From the NCBI GenBank assembly GCA_964652075.1, contig CAZYZQ010000089.1:1-9935 (forward strand): a stretch of 9,935 bases of DNA, read 5' to 3'. The notes below the pieces were generated by a model. The model was not told the DNA's origin. It made no database searches and was given only the letters and a program-made list of their open reading frames with translations. This document shows, in pieces, positions 1 to 6,162 of this stretch. The stretch's first letter is position 1; each line of letters starts with the position of its first letter. Source of the stretch: CAZYZQ01 sp964652075. GTDB taxonomy: Bacteria; Bacillota; Clostridia; Oscillospirales; Oscillospiraceae. The position numbers and the translations under genes were made by a program.

Positions 1-459
1 CTTGCGAAGCTCGTCCTGGGCGATGCCCGACATGATGGTGAGCCGCAGCTCGCTGTCCTCGTCCAGAGTGTTGATGTTGTCGTTCTGAAAGAGGATACCC
101 ACCCCGGCGTTCAGCAGCTCCCGGGTGTACTGAATGGAATCCAGCGTGTTACGGGCAAACCGGGTGATCTCCTTGGTGATGATGAAATCAAATTTCCCGG
201 CCTTGCCGTCCTCCACCATGCGGTGGAAGCTTCCCCGCTTTTTCGTCGTTGCGGCGGACAGGCCCTCGTCGATGTAGCCGTCCACATAAGTCCAACAGGG
301 ATTTTTGCGGATGAGGTCACTGTAATAGGCAATCTGGTTTTCAAGAGAGTTGAGCTGCTCATCCTTCTCACTGGACACACGGGCGTAGAAGGTCACCCGC
401 ATGGGCAGTTCATAGATGGAGTGCAGGCGGAGCTGCTGCCGGGCGGTGTGGATGTCCAT
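1..459 (-). CDS. Large serine recombinase, N-terminal part (3' end outside window)
   Basis: The reading frame gives 153 residues and runs off the left edge. It carries the resolvase/invertase catalytic domain. The motif YARVSS (residues 25-30) has the expected nucleophile Ser29 after Arg27; LSAATTKKRGSFHRM (about 67-81) and ITRFARNT (98-105, with Arg100 and Arg103) match the conserved active-site arginine regions. Such enzymes cut and rejoin DNA through a phosphoserine link, and the long forms integrate and excise phages, ICEs and Tn4451-like elements. The ATG at 459 is preceded by a good AAGGAG site and a near-consensus promoter. An extension of about 20 residues precedes the domain. I infer the large class from this layout and similarity; the recombinase and zinc-ribbon domains would lie outside the window. 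Whether the gene is intact cannot be judged. Confidence 0.93.
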   Translation of the reverse strand, partial: MDIHTARQQLRLHSIYELPMRVTFYARVSSEKDEQLNSLENQIAYYSDLIRKNPCWTYVDGYIDEGLSAATTKKRGSFHRMVEDGKAGKFDFIITKEITRFARNTLDSIQYTRELLNAGVGILFQNDNINTLDEDSELRLTIMSGIAQDELRK

Positions 460-488
460 GGGGATATCTCCTTGAAGTTCGTTATATC

Positions 489-761
489 ATGTTTCTTTTA
501 TTATATCAGGAAGCGGCGAAAAGTCAAGGCGCGCCATTCCTGTCAACGGTGGATTTCATCGCCACGAAAGCGGAGAACAAGCTTTATGTTCAGGTGACGG
601 AATCTATGCTGGGGGAGGATACCCGCCGCCGGGAACTGGCTCCGCTGCAAAAGATCCCTGACAATTACGAGAAGATCATCCTGTCCCTGGACAGGGGCTT
701 GGAGGAGTCCTACGAGGGAATTCGAGTGCGTTCCATCATTGACTTGCTTTTGCAGGAGTAA
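489..761 (+). pseudogene. C-terminal remnant of a DUF4143-type AAA ATPase
   Basis: From Val at 549 onward the frame reads like the last 70 or so residues of the AAA_14/DUF4143 ATP-binding family. VDFIATK is followed by LYVQVTESM, RRRELAPLQKI, DNYEKIILSLD and a closing IIDLLLQE. Intact members are roughly 400 residues with an N-terminal P-loop ATPase; all of that is missing. The open frame extends back to an ATG at 489, but that ATG has no ribosome binding site and lies inside the divergent recombinase promoter region, and residues before about 549 do not resemble the family. I therefore read it as a truncated, probably silent fragment, likely cut by arrival of the recombinase-bearing element. 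Family assignment is from memory of the conserved C-terminal motifs. Confidence 0.7.
500..527 (-). promoter_or_regulatory. Promoter of the serine recombinase gene
   Basis: On the minus strand there is TTGACT (522-527), a 16-nt spacer and a perfect TATAAT (500-505), with a TG extension just before the -10 (TGATATAAT). It sits about 40 bp upstream of the recombinase start at 459. An 8-bp direct repeat, TTATATCA, occurs at 482-489 and again at 501-508; the second copy overlaps the -10 box, so a regulator or the recombinase itself could bind here. Confidence 0.75.
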
Positions 762-772
762 GCAAAAAGAAG

Positions 773-800
773 GGGGAGCCGCAGCAGCGGCTCCCCTTTT
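773..800. terminator. Bidirectional intrinsic terminator
   Basis: A perfect 10-bp GC-rich stem (GGGGAGCCGC, 773-782, pairing with 787-796) has a 4-nt loop AGCA and is followed by TTTT on the plus strand. On the minus strand the stem is followed by CTTCTTTTTGC, so it can end both the rightward ATPase remnant and the leftward small ORF. Confidence 0.85.
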
Positions 801-809
801 CCGACTCGC

Positions 810-965
810 TCACGACACCGTGAGCCCGCCAATAGCCAGACGCATCTTGCGCCATTCCTGATCGGTGATGACTCCACGCTCTCGAAGATAGTCGTTATAA
901 TAATTCAGCCAGACCTCCCGGACAAGCTGTTCCGGAACAGGTTTGGCTGTCTCTGTTTTCCGCAA
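810..965 (-). CDS. Small mobile-element-associated protein, 51 aa, TTG start
   Basis: A leftward frame reads RKTETAKPVPEQ, then LVREVWLNYYNDYLRERG, then VITDQEWRKMRLAI, and ends GGLTVS. Similar 50-70 residue proteins with an (L)VxEvWLNYYNdYL core followed by a helix are, as I recall, common next to serine recombinases in clostridial integrative elements; their function is unknown to me. Two TTG codons could start it. The one at 965 lies 7 nt from the AAGGGGG site (973-979) and is preferred; the one at 971 lies only 1 nt from it but would give the common MPxRKT beginning. There is no in-frame ATG near the start. A perfect 7-bp hairpin (GCTCACG, 808-814, with 819-825) overlaps the stop codon, and the terminator at 773-800 follows. 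Confidence 0.6.
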   Translation of the reverse strand: MRKTETAKPVPEQLVREVWLNYYNDYLRERGVITDQEWRKMRLAIGGLTVS

Positions 966-1031
966 AGGCAAACCCCCTTGCAGTAGTTATCTCCAGTTTT
1001 TCAGATCTATAGTCACTTCTGAACAAACAAT

Positions 1032-1077
1032 CTCCCCCTATAGAAGCAGCGCTTTTTCACTGCCGCCTATAGGGGAG
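1032..1077. repeat. 46-bp imperfect inverted repeat, CTATAG-ended arms
   Basis: The left arm CTCCCCCTATAG (1032-1043) and right arm CTATAGGGGAG (1067-1077) are inverted copies differing by one extra C. The 23-nt middle contains a shorter GCAG/CTGC pair around CGCTTTTTCA. There is no T-tail on either strand, so it is not a typical terminator. It lies between the accessory genes to the left and the LysR promoter to the right, so it could mark an element end or be a regulatory site for the leftward small ORF. The stretch 980-1119 holds nothing else I can name. Confidence 0.55.
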
Positions 1078-1119
1078 CATAATCAAAGGCCGGTGCTGCT
1101 GTTGCCTTGATAAAATGAT

Positions 1120-1148
1120 TTGACGGAATGAAAGCAGGCGCGTAAAAT
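1120..1148 (+). promoter_or_regulatory. Promoter of the LysR-type regulator gene
   Basis: TTGACG (1120-1125), a 17-nt spacer and TAAAAT (1143-1148) give a good sigma-A promoter, with a start point expected near 1155 and a short leader before the ATG at 1189. Confidence 0.7.
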
Positions 1149-1188
1149 AAAGACACAGACAGGGCGCAAACCGATGGGGGATGAGTGT

Positions 1189-2076
1189 ATGAACGACTTT
1201 CAGCTGCGCTGTTTTATGACGGCCGCATCCTGCCTGAGCTTTACAAAGGCCGCAGAGCTGATGAACCTGACCCAGCCCGCCTTTACACACAATATCTCCG
1301 CGCTGGAGGAGGAGCTGAACCTGCGACTGTTTGTCCGGGACAAACGGCGCGGTACGAGCCTGACGCCGGCGGGAAAGGTGCTTGCGGCGCGGCTGCCTCA
1401 GCTACATGAGGCGCTGGATGACGCGCTGAACGAGGCGGCGCAGGCCAACGGGGGTGGCCGTGGCAGCCTGACCTGCTGCTTCTTGGACGGGCACTGGATC
1501 GATGCGCGGACGCGCCACCGTGTGCGGGCGTTCCGTGAAGCGTACCCCGAGGTGCATATGACGGTGAAAAAGCGCGTCAATGCAGAGCAGATCGACGGGC
1601 TTGTCAACGGCCGGTATGACCTTGTCTGGGGTATGGCGTTTGATTTTGAGCATCTGCCGGGCATTGCGTGGCGGGTGGTCTGCCATGCACCGCACTATCT
1701 GCTCCTGCCGCCGGACTATCCGGTGGAGGACGGCGCGACATATCCGATCAGCCGGTTTCAGAACGAGACGATTATTGTGCCGCATGAGGCCGACAGCGAA
1801 GATATTCTGACGCTGCATTACAAGAGGATGATGGAGCAGGAGAATGTGGAGGTAAAAAATATCCACGTGAGCGACCACCGGGATCAGATCGCCCTGTTGG
1901 AGCTTGGCTTTGGCATCACGGGCGGCGATCCGGACTCTGTCTATTTTCATGTTGCGCCGTTTAAAAAGGTGCGCCTGCGGGACGCGCCGGATGTGGTGAC
2001 GGTTATGGCATGGCGCACGGAGAACCGCAATCCCTGTCTTGCAAAATTCCGGGATTTTTACTTTCAGGAGGAATAA
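1189..2076 (+). CDS. LysR-family transcriptional regulator
   Basis: A 295-residue protein of normal LysR length. The N-terminal winged helix-turn-helix is clear: FMTAASCLSFTKAAELMNLTQPAF region (about 9-32), then ISALEEELNLRLFVRD (36-51) and the wing TSLTPAGK (56-63). A linker helix follows, then a periplasmic-binding-like effector domain (about 90-290) that is more divergent and gives no clue to the ligand. The ATG at 1189 is preferred over the in-frame ATG at 1174 because GGGGG (1176-1180) stands 8 nt upstream and LysR proteins typically begin just before the first helix. It has its own promoter and is sealed off by a strong terminator. It could control the ThuA operon downstream, which reads the same way, but LysR regulators more often control divergent genes, so this link is inference. 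Confidence 0.93.
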   Translation: MNDFQLRCFMTAASCLSFTKAAELMNLTQPAFTHNISALEEELNLRLFVRDKRRGTSLTPAGKVLAARLPQLHEALDDALNEAAQANGGGRGSLTCCFLDGHWIDARTRHRVRAFREAYPEVHMTVKKRVNAEQIDGLVNGRYDLVWGMAFDFEHLPGIAWRVVCHAPHYLLLPPDYPVEDGATYPISRFQNETIIVPHEADSEDILTLHYKRMMEQENVEVKNIHVSDHRDQIALLELGFGITGGDPDSVYFHVAPFKKVRLRDAPDVVTVMAWRTENRNPCLAKFRDFYFQEE

Positions 2077-2084
2077 AATAGAGG

Positions 2085-2119
2085 AAGCCGGCAGCGTCGC
2101 AAGACGCTGCCGGCTTTTT
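2085..2119 (+). terminator. Intrinsic terminator after the LysR gene
   Basis: A 14-bp perfect stem (AAGCCGGCAGCGTC, 2085-2098, pairing with 2103-2116) is closed by a GCAA tetraloop and runs into TTTTT (2115-2119). It starts 8 bp after the LysR stop codon. Confidence 0.93.
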
Positions 2120-2174
2120 GACTAAAATTGCGCGGAAAAACCTGTGAGCTTTGCACAAAACAACGAATGCGTGA

Positions 2175-2184
2175 ATGAGCTCAT
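2175..2184. promoter_or_regulatory. Possible operator upstream of the ThuA operon
   Basis: The perfect 10-bp palindrome ATGAGCTCAT is centred about 53 bp before the expected start point and 12 bp upstream of the -35 box, where an activator site would be placed. The arms are short, so chance is possible. Confidence 0.3.
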
Positions 2185-2196
2185 ACCTCTTTTTTA

Positions 2197-2226
2197 TTGG
2201 ACATCACGAAAACGGACAGATATACT
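2197..2226 (+). promoter_or_regulatory. Promoter of the ThuA-ThuA-binding protein operon
   Basis: TTGGAC (2197-2202), an 18-nt spacer and TATACT (2221-2226) lie 36 bp upstream of the first ThuA-like start. No other promoter of similar quality stands out before the binding-protein gene. Confidence 0.65.
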
Positions 2227-2261
2227 GAATATGCAGAGTATCAAATGAAAGGAGCGCTATC

Positions 2262-3059
2262 ATGAACGAAAAAAAGGTTCGGATTCTGCTGGTTACCGGA
2301 AATCTTTCGCCGATGCACGATTACCGCACCGTCAATGCGCTGCTGCGGCAGGTTCTGGAGCTGACGGGGCATTTTTCCGTACGCATCTGCGAGGCCTTTC
2401 CGGCGCTGACGGACGCGTCGCTGGAGGGGTATGACCTGCTGTTCATCAACTATGACGGCATGGAGCATCTGTCCGGGCACGGCATGAACACAACGCCCGC
2501 GACGACGCTTGGCGCGGCGGCCGAGGCGCGGATCTGCCGCTTTGTCGAACAAGGGGGAGGCGTGTTCTTCTATCACTCAAGCGTGTGCATGACGCCGGAC
2601 TTTTCGCCGGAAATTCAGGTGCTGTGCGGCTGCCGCAATGCGGACGGGGAATACAAGCCCTATCGTGACACGGGCTATACAATCGATATGCGACCGGGCC
2701 ATCCGGTCACGGAGGGGATCACGCAGCATTGGAAGACGGCGGACGACGATTTCTTCAACTGGATCGACGTAAACGCGCCGGATGCGACCATCCTCGCCAC
2801 GATCCACGATCCGGCCAATGAGCGGGAGGTGCCTGTCGCATGGTGCCGCGAGCAGGGGAAAGGCCGGGTCATGGCCGTCTCGCTGGGGCACCAGCAGGAC
2901 ACGATCCGGCGGGTCGACTTTGTGCGCCTGCTTGTGCGCGGCTGCGACTGGGCCGCGACCGGAACGGTCACGGCGCCCATGCCTGACCGGGAGTTTGGCG
3001 ACAACAAGATGCGCGGCTGGCCGTGGTACTACGCTGACCCGGCGCCGCGGGCATACTGA
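2262..3059 (+). CDS. ThuA-like domain protein, first of a tandem pair
   Basis: A 265-residue cytoplasmic protein (no signal peptide) of the ThuA-like, class-I-glutamine-amidotransferase-like fold. Family-type marks are LLVTGNLSPMHDYRTVNALL (9-28), FINYDG (61-66), GGGVFFYHSS (98-107), GHPVTEGI (146-153), DDDFF (161-165) and GKGRVMAVSLGH (199-210). The usual nucleophilic Cys of amidotransferases is absent at the GGGxFFYH turn. ThuA was named from rhizobial trehalose/disaccharide utilisation, where it works with the sugar dehydrogenase ThuB; many family members are linked to keto-sugar metabolism, but the reaction of this subgroup is not known to me. AAAGGAG at 2248-2254 stands 7 nt before the ATG. 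The stop is followed within 15 bp by the start of a paralog. The ending MRGWPWYYADP is shared with that paralog and looks like a subgroup signature. Confidence 0.88.
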   Translation: MNEKKVRILLVTGNLSPMHDYRTVNALLRQVLELTGHFSVRICEAFPALTDASLEGYDLLFINYDGMEHLSGHGMNTTPATTLGAAAEARICRFVEQGGGVFFYHSSVCMTPDFSPEIQVLCGCRNADGEYKPYRDTGYTIDMRPGHPVTEGITQHWKTADDDFFNWIDVNAPDATILATIHDPANEREVPVAWCREQGKGRVMAVSLGHQQDTIRRVDFVRLLVRGCDWAATGTVTAPMPDREFGDNKMRGWPWYYADPAPRAY

Positions 3060-3073
3060 GGGAGGTGCGCCCT

Positions 3074-3895
3074 ATGGAAAAGACAAAGGTTTTGATCCTG
3101 ACCGGGAATGTCTCCCAGATGCACGACTACCGGACGGTAAACGACTTGCTTCGCACGCTTTTGGAGGCGACGGGCCGGTTTCGTGTCGATTTGTGTGAGG
3201 AGCCGCGTGGACTGAACGCCGAAGGGCTGCGGCCGTACCGGCTCGTGCTCGTCAATTATGACGGGATGGAGAACGTCTTCACTGCCGACCCCAACGGGCC
3301 AGGCGCGAAGGTTGCCTACCCGGAGCGGACAACGCCCCTCTGCGCGCAGACTGCGGCGGCGCTGGCGGCGTTCTGTGCGGCGGGCGGTGGGCTGCTGTTC
3401 TACCACTCCAGCTGCTGCGTCAGCGGCGAGGGCTGGCCGGAGGACTATCAGGCGCTGATCGGCGCAACGCACAGCTTCGGCAAGTACCGGGGCTACCGCG
3501 AGCTGGGCTACAGCGTCCTGACCCAGCCGGGCCACCCGATCACACAGGGCGTCGCGCCGGAATGGGAAATTGTGGATGACGATTTCCTGAACGGGGTGGA
3601 GCTTCTGGATGGCTCGACGCTGCTGGCAGCGATTCACGATCCGGTCAACGGGCGAGACGTGCCGGTGATGTGGGCGCACCCGTGGGGCAAGGGCCGTGTG
3701 TTTGCCGTCTCGCTGGGGCATCAGGCGGAGACGATTCGCCGCCTTGACTTTGTCCGGCTCTTTACGCGCGGCGCGGACTGGGCGGCAAACGGCGAGATCA
3801 CCGTCCCGCTGCCGGACCGGGATTCCTGCAACAACTGGATGAAGGGCTGGCCGTGGTACTACTGCGATGGCTGCGGGCGCGGGCTTGGAATTTGA
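3074..3895 (+). CDS. ThuA-like domain protein, second of a tandem pair
   Basis: A 273-residue paralog of the preceding protein, aligning along its whole length. It has ILTGNVSQMHDYRTVNDLL (8-26), VNYDGMEN (60-67), GGGLLFYHSS (104-113), PGHPITQGV (152-160), DDDFLN (168-173), GKGRVFAVSLGH (205-216) and MKGWPWYYCD (256-265). It differs mainly in the 68-90 region, where it has a slightly longer insert, and in a Cys-rich tail. GGGAGG at 3060-3065 lies 8 nt before the ATG at 3074; an in-frame GTG at 3065 overlaps that site and is rejected as start. The 14-bp gap to the first gene indicates co-transcription. Retention of both copies with full motif sets suggests two related substrates or a heterodimer rather than recent redundancy; this is inference. 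Confidence 0.88.
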   Translation: MEKTKVLILTGNVSQMHDYRTVNDLLRTLLEATGRFRVDLCEEPRGLNAEGLRPYRLVLVNYDGMENVFTADPNGPGAKVAYPERTTPLCAQTAAALAAFCAAGGGLLFYHSSCCVSGEGWPEDYQALIGATHSFGKYRGYRELGYSVLTQPGHPITQGVAPEWEIVDDDFLNGVELLDGSTLLAAIHDPVNGRDVPVMWAHPWGKGRVFAVSLGHQAETIRRLDFVRLFTRGADWAANGEITVPLPDRDSCNNWMKGWPWYYCDGCGRGLGI

Positions 3896-3947
3896 GCGCT
3901 GCCCGGAGGGAAACCAGATATGTCATAAAGAATGAGGAGGAAATAGA

Positions 3948-5573
3948 ATGAACAAGAAGATCATTGCCCTGCTGCTGACGCTGGCGCTCTGCATGAGCCT
4001 GTTGGCCGCCTGCGCGTCGGATAAGACAGAAAAGACGCCGGAGGAGCCGGCGCAGTCCGAGACGCCGGAGACGCCCGAAGCCCCCGAAGCGCCGGAAGAA
4101 CCGGAGGCCCCGGAGACACCCGAGGAGCCGGACGAGCCGGATGAACCGGAGGAGATCACGACCATCAGCTTCTGGTATTACGATCTCTATGGCCACGGGG
4201 AGAACGGCCAGAAGGTTGAGGATGCGATCAATGCGATTACAGAGCCGGAGGCCGGCGTCCATGTCGATATCACCTGGGCCGACGTCGGCACATTTATGAG
4301 CCAGGTTCCGGTGTCCATCGCGGGCGGCGAGCAGATCGACCTGATCTGCCTGACGCCGATGCCGGTTGTCTCGGTTGGTACCATGCACGCCAACGGCCAG
4401 CTCGTGGAGCTGACGGAGCTGTTGCAGACCTATGCGCCCGATGCCTACAGCATGATGCAGGACTATCTCGGCGCGTATTCCTACAATGACGGCCTGTACG
4501 GCCTGCCGACAAACAAGAACTGGGCGACCAACAACTACATCATCATGCGCAAGAATATTCTCGAGGAGATGGGAATGCTGGAGTTTGCGCAGAATATGAC
4601 GAAGTGGAGCGAGTATGAGCAGCTGATGCAGGCGGTGCTCGACACCTACGGCGGCGAGCTTGCGCCGATCTCCAATTCGACGAGCAATGTTGTGATGCGC
4701 CACAACGGCTACTGGAATACCGTTTCGGACGAATTTGCGGACTATGTCGCCTTTGACAGCCTCGGTGATTCGCTGAACGTGCTGGCCAGCGACAACGAGG
4801 GGCATGTGCTGAACTTCTATGAGGATCCGCGCACCGAGGCGGATCTGGCCCGTGTGGCAGACTGGGCGCAGAAGGGCTACCTCTACGGCGACGCCGCCTT
4901 CACCGACGAATTTGGCGACAGCCTGATTATGAACAACGTCAGCTTCTCCGATCTGGACGGCGGCGAGATCGGCATTGAGACAAGAAAGCTGACTGCCTGC
5001 GGGCAGGAGATGGTCTGCGTCAAGACCTCCTCCGGCTATATCAAGACCAGCAGTCTGACCTCGTGGGGCATCGGCATTCCCTGCACCAGCGAGGAGCCGG
5101 AGGCCGCGGCAAAATTCATCAATGTACTTTACACAAACAAAGATGTGCTGAACCTGCTCGTCTTCGGCCTCGAGGGTGAGAACTGGGCCATGACCGACAC
5201 CGGCGAGATCGACTACCCGGCAGGCGTCGACAGTGCGACCGTCGGCTACCGCAATGCCGACTGGCTCGTTGGCGACCAGTTCCTGCTTCTGCCGTGGGTC
5301 GGTGCGGGTGTCGATTACCGCGCGCTTGCCCAGCAGGAGAACGTGAACTGCGATGTCTCCCCGTATCTTGGCTTTACGCTCAACACGACCGGGATGGACA
5401 CGCTGCTGGCGAACCTGACCGCCGTGCTCAGCGAGTACGAGGCGTCGATCAAGTGCGGCCTGTACACGGAGGATCTGTATGACGAGTTCCTCGCGTCGTT
5501 GAAGACTGCCGGAATCGACGACTATGTCGCGGAAGCGCAGTCCCAGCTCGATGCCTGGCGCGCCGCACAGTAA
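3948..5573 (+). CDS. Extracellular solute-binding lipoprotein (family 1, DUF3502-like C-terminus)
   Basis: A 541-residue secreted lipoprotein. The signal peptide has a KK start, a hydrophobic core and lipobox LAAC with lipidated Cys22. Residues 30-69 are a Pro/Glu/Thr repeat tether. The binding domain begins near 72 (TISFWYYDLYG) and contains the family hallmark YNDGLYGLPTNKNW (about 182-195). The last 80 residues, ending AGIDDYVAEAQSQLDAW, resemble the DUF3502 end of LipO/YtcQ-type proteins that feed oligosaccharide ABC importers. GAGGAGG (3934-3940) stands 7 nt before the ATG. The gene follows the second ThuA paralog by 52 bp without a terminator, so it is probably in the same operon. No permease or ATPase gene lies in the window, so it must use a transporter encoded elsewhere. 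The ligand is unknown; sugar is likely from family and context. Confidence 0.92.
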   Translation: MNKKIIALLLTLALCMSLLAACASDKTEKTPEEPAQSETPETPEAPEAPEEPEAPETPEEPDEPDEPEEITTISFWYYDLYGHGENGQKVEDAINAITEPEAGVHVDITWADVGTFMSQVPVSIAGGEQIDLICLTPMPVVSVGTMHANGQLVELTELLQTYAPDAYSMMQDYLGAYSYNDGLYGLPTNKNWATNNYIIMRKNILEEMGMLEFAQNMTKWSEYEQLMQAVLDTYGGELAPISNSTSNVVMRHNGYWNTVSDEFADYVAFDSLGDSLNVLASDNEGHVLNFYEDPRTEADLARVADWAQKGYLYGDAAFTDEFGDSLIMNNVSFSDLDGGEIGIETRKLTACGQEMVCVKTSSGYIKTSSLTSWGIGIPCTSEEPEAAAKFINVLYTNKDVLNLLVFGLEGENWAMTDTGEIDYPAGVDSATVGYRNADWLVGDQFLLLPWVGAGVDYRALAQQENVNCDVSPYLGFTLNTTGMDTLLANLTAVLSEYEASIKCGLYTEDLYDEFLASLKTAGIDDYVAEAQSQLDAWRAAQ

Positions 5574-5583
5574 CAGAATCATT

Positions 5584-5626
5584 GTCCCCACGCCGGCTCG
5601 GCTGCCGGCGTGGGGACTTGTTTTTT
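5584..5626 (+). terminator. Intrinsic terminator after the binding-protein gene
   Basis: A perfect 14-bp stem (GTCCCCACGCCGGC, 5584-5597, with 5604-5617), 6-nt loop TCGGCT and a TTGTTTTTT tail end the operon 10 bp after the stop codon. Confidence 0.95.
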
Positions 5627-5630
5627 GCGG

Positions 5631-5659
5631 TTGAAGTTGACACAGTGGTGTGATAAACT
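5631..5659 (+). promoter_or_regulatory. Promoter of the NTF2-like gene
   Basis: TTGAAG (5631-5636), a 17-nt spacer and TAAACT (5654-5659) with a TG extension (TGATAAACT) precede the gene. A perfect TTGACA at 5637-5642 overlaps, and would pair with TAGAAC at 16 nt as a weaker alternative. Confidence 0.55.
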
Positions 5660-5685
5660 AGAACATATGAAAGGGGGTGGCGCGG

Positions 5686-6112
5686 ATGACGGATGCGGAG
5701 AAGGAAGCGCGGGTGCGGGTCTGGTTTGCAATGTGGCTGCAAAAGGACTGTACCGGGATAGAGGAACTGTTCACTTCCGATGCGGTCTATATTGAGAGCT
5801 GGGGGCCGGAGTACCACGGCTGCGGGAAGATCCGGCACTGGTTCGAGGAGTGGAACCGGCGCGGTACAGTGCTGCAATGGGAGATCCATGCGTTTTTTCC
5901 ACCGGGAAGAAGCAACCATCGCGGTATGGCGGTTCCGGAACCAAATGGACAGCGGTAAGGTGGAAGCCTTTGAGGGTGTGAGCCTGATCCGTTGGGCGCC
6001 GGACGGGAAAATGGCGTTTTTGCAGGAGTTCGGGTGCAATGAGAACCGCTACGACCCCTATGCCAACGGCCCGGAGCCGTGCTTTCGCGCGGAGCAGGCC
6101 ATGTGGTTCTGA
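5686..6112 (+). pseudogene. NTF2/SnoaL-like protein gene, frameshifted at a T6 run
   Basis: The ATG at 5686 has AAGGGGG (5671-5677) 8 nt upstream. The first frame reads 70 good residues, including VWFAMWLQKDCTGIEELFTS, AVYIESWGPEYHG and IRHWFEEWNRRG, which fit the opening helices and cavity of a NTF2/SnoaL-like domain. At TTTTTT (5893-5898) the frame departs, and it would stop at 5958 after about 20 unrelated residues. The frame offset by one base continues the fold: FHREEATIAVWRFRN, then FEGVSLIRWAPDGKMAFLQEFG, closing with EQAMWF and a stop at 6110-6112. Joined at the T run (five T in place of six) it makes a 141-residue protein of normal family length. So it is a fresh pseudogene, a sequencing or assembly error in the homopolymer, or slippage. 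Members are small cone-shaped enzymes or binding proteins; no substrate can be named. It forms a single-gene unit with its own promoter and terminator. Confidence 0.8.
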
Positions 6113-6124
6113 CAGACAAGAAAA

Positions 6125-6159
6125 CCGGTGCAGGCTCCGTTGCCTGCACCGGCGTTTTT
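6125..6159. terminator. Bidirectional intrinsic terminator between convergent genes
   Basis: An 11-bp stem (CCGGTGCAGGC, 6125-6135, with 6142-6152) with loop TCCGTT is followed by CGTTTTT on the plus strand. On the minus strand it is followed by TTTTCTTG. It serves the NTF2-like gene and the leftward NimA-like gene. Confidence 0.9.
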
Positions 6160-6162
6160 GGC

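Noticed and set aside
223..597. Rightward 124-codon frame opposite the recombinase
   Set aside because: It overlaps the catalytic domain of the recombinase on the other strand and runs through the ATPase remnant in the wrong frame.
1174..1188. Upstream in-frame ATG of the LysR gene as start
   Set aside because: It overlaps the GGGGG ribosome site that serves the ATG at 1189 and would add five residues not usual in LysR proteins.
3065..3073. GTG start for the second ThuA paralog
   Set aside because: It lies within the GGGAGG ribosome site; the ATG at 3074 has ideal spacing.
4035..4154. Tandem repeat array as a possible CRISPR or mobile repeat
   Set aside because: The periodicity is in codons for P/E/T residues inside an intact reading frame, with no conserved repeat-spacer pattern.
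3798..5591. A 597-codon leftward open frame antisense to the solute-binding lipoprotein
   Set aside because: The plus strand has a complete lipoprotein with signal peptide and family motifs. The antisense frame is rich in Arg, Leu, Val and His with no recognisable domain, typical of the shadow of a GC-rich gene.
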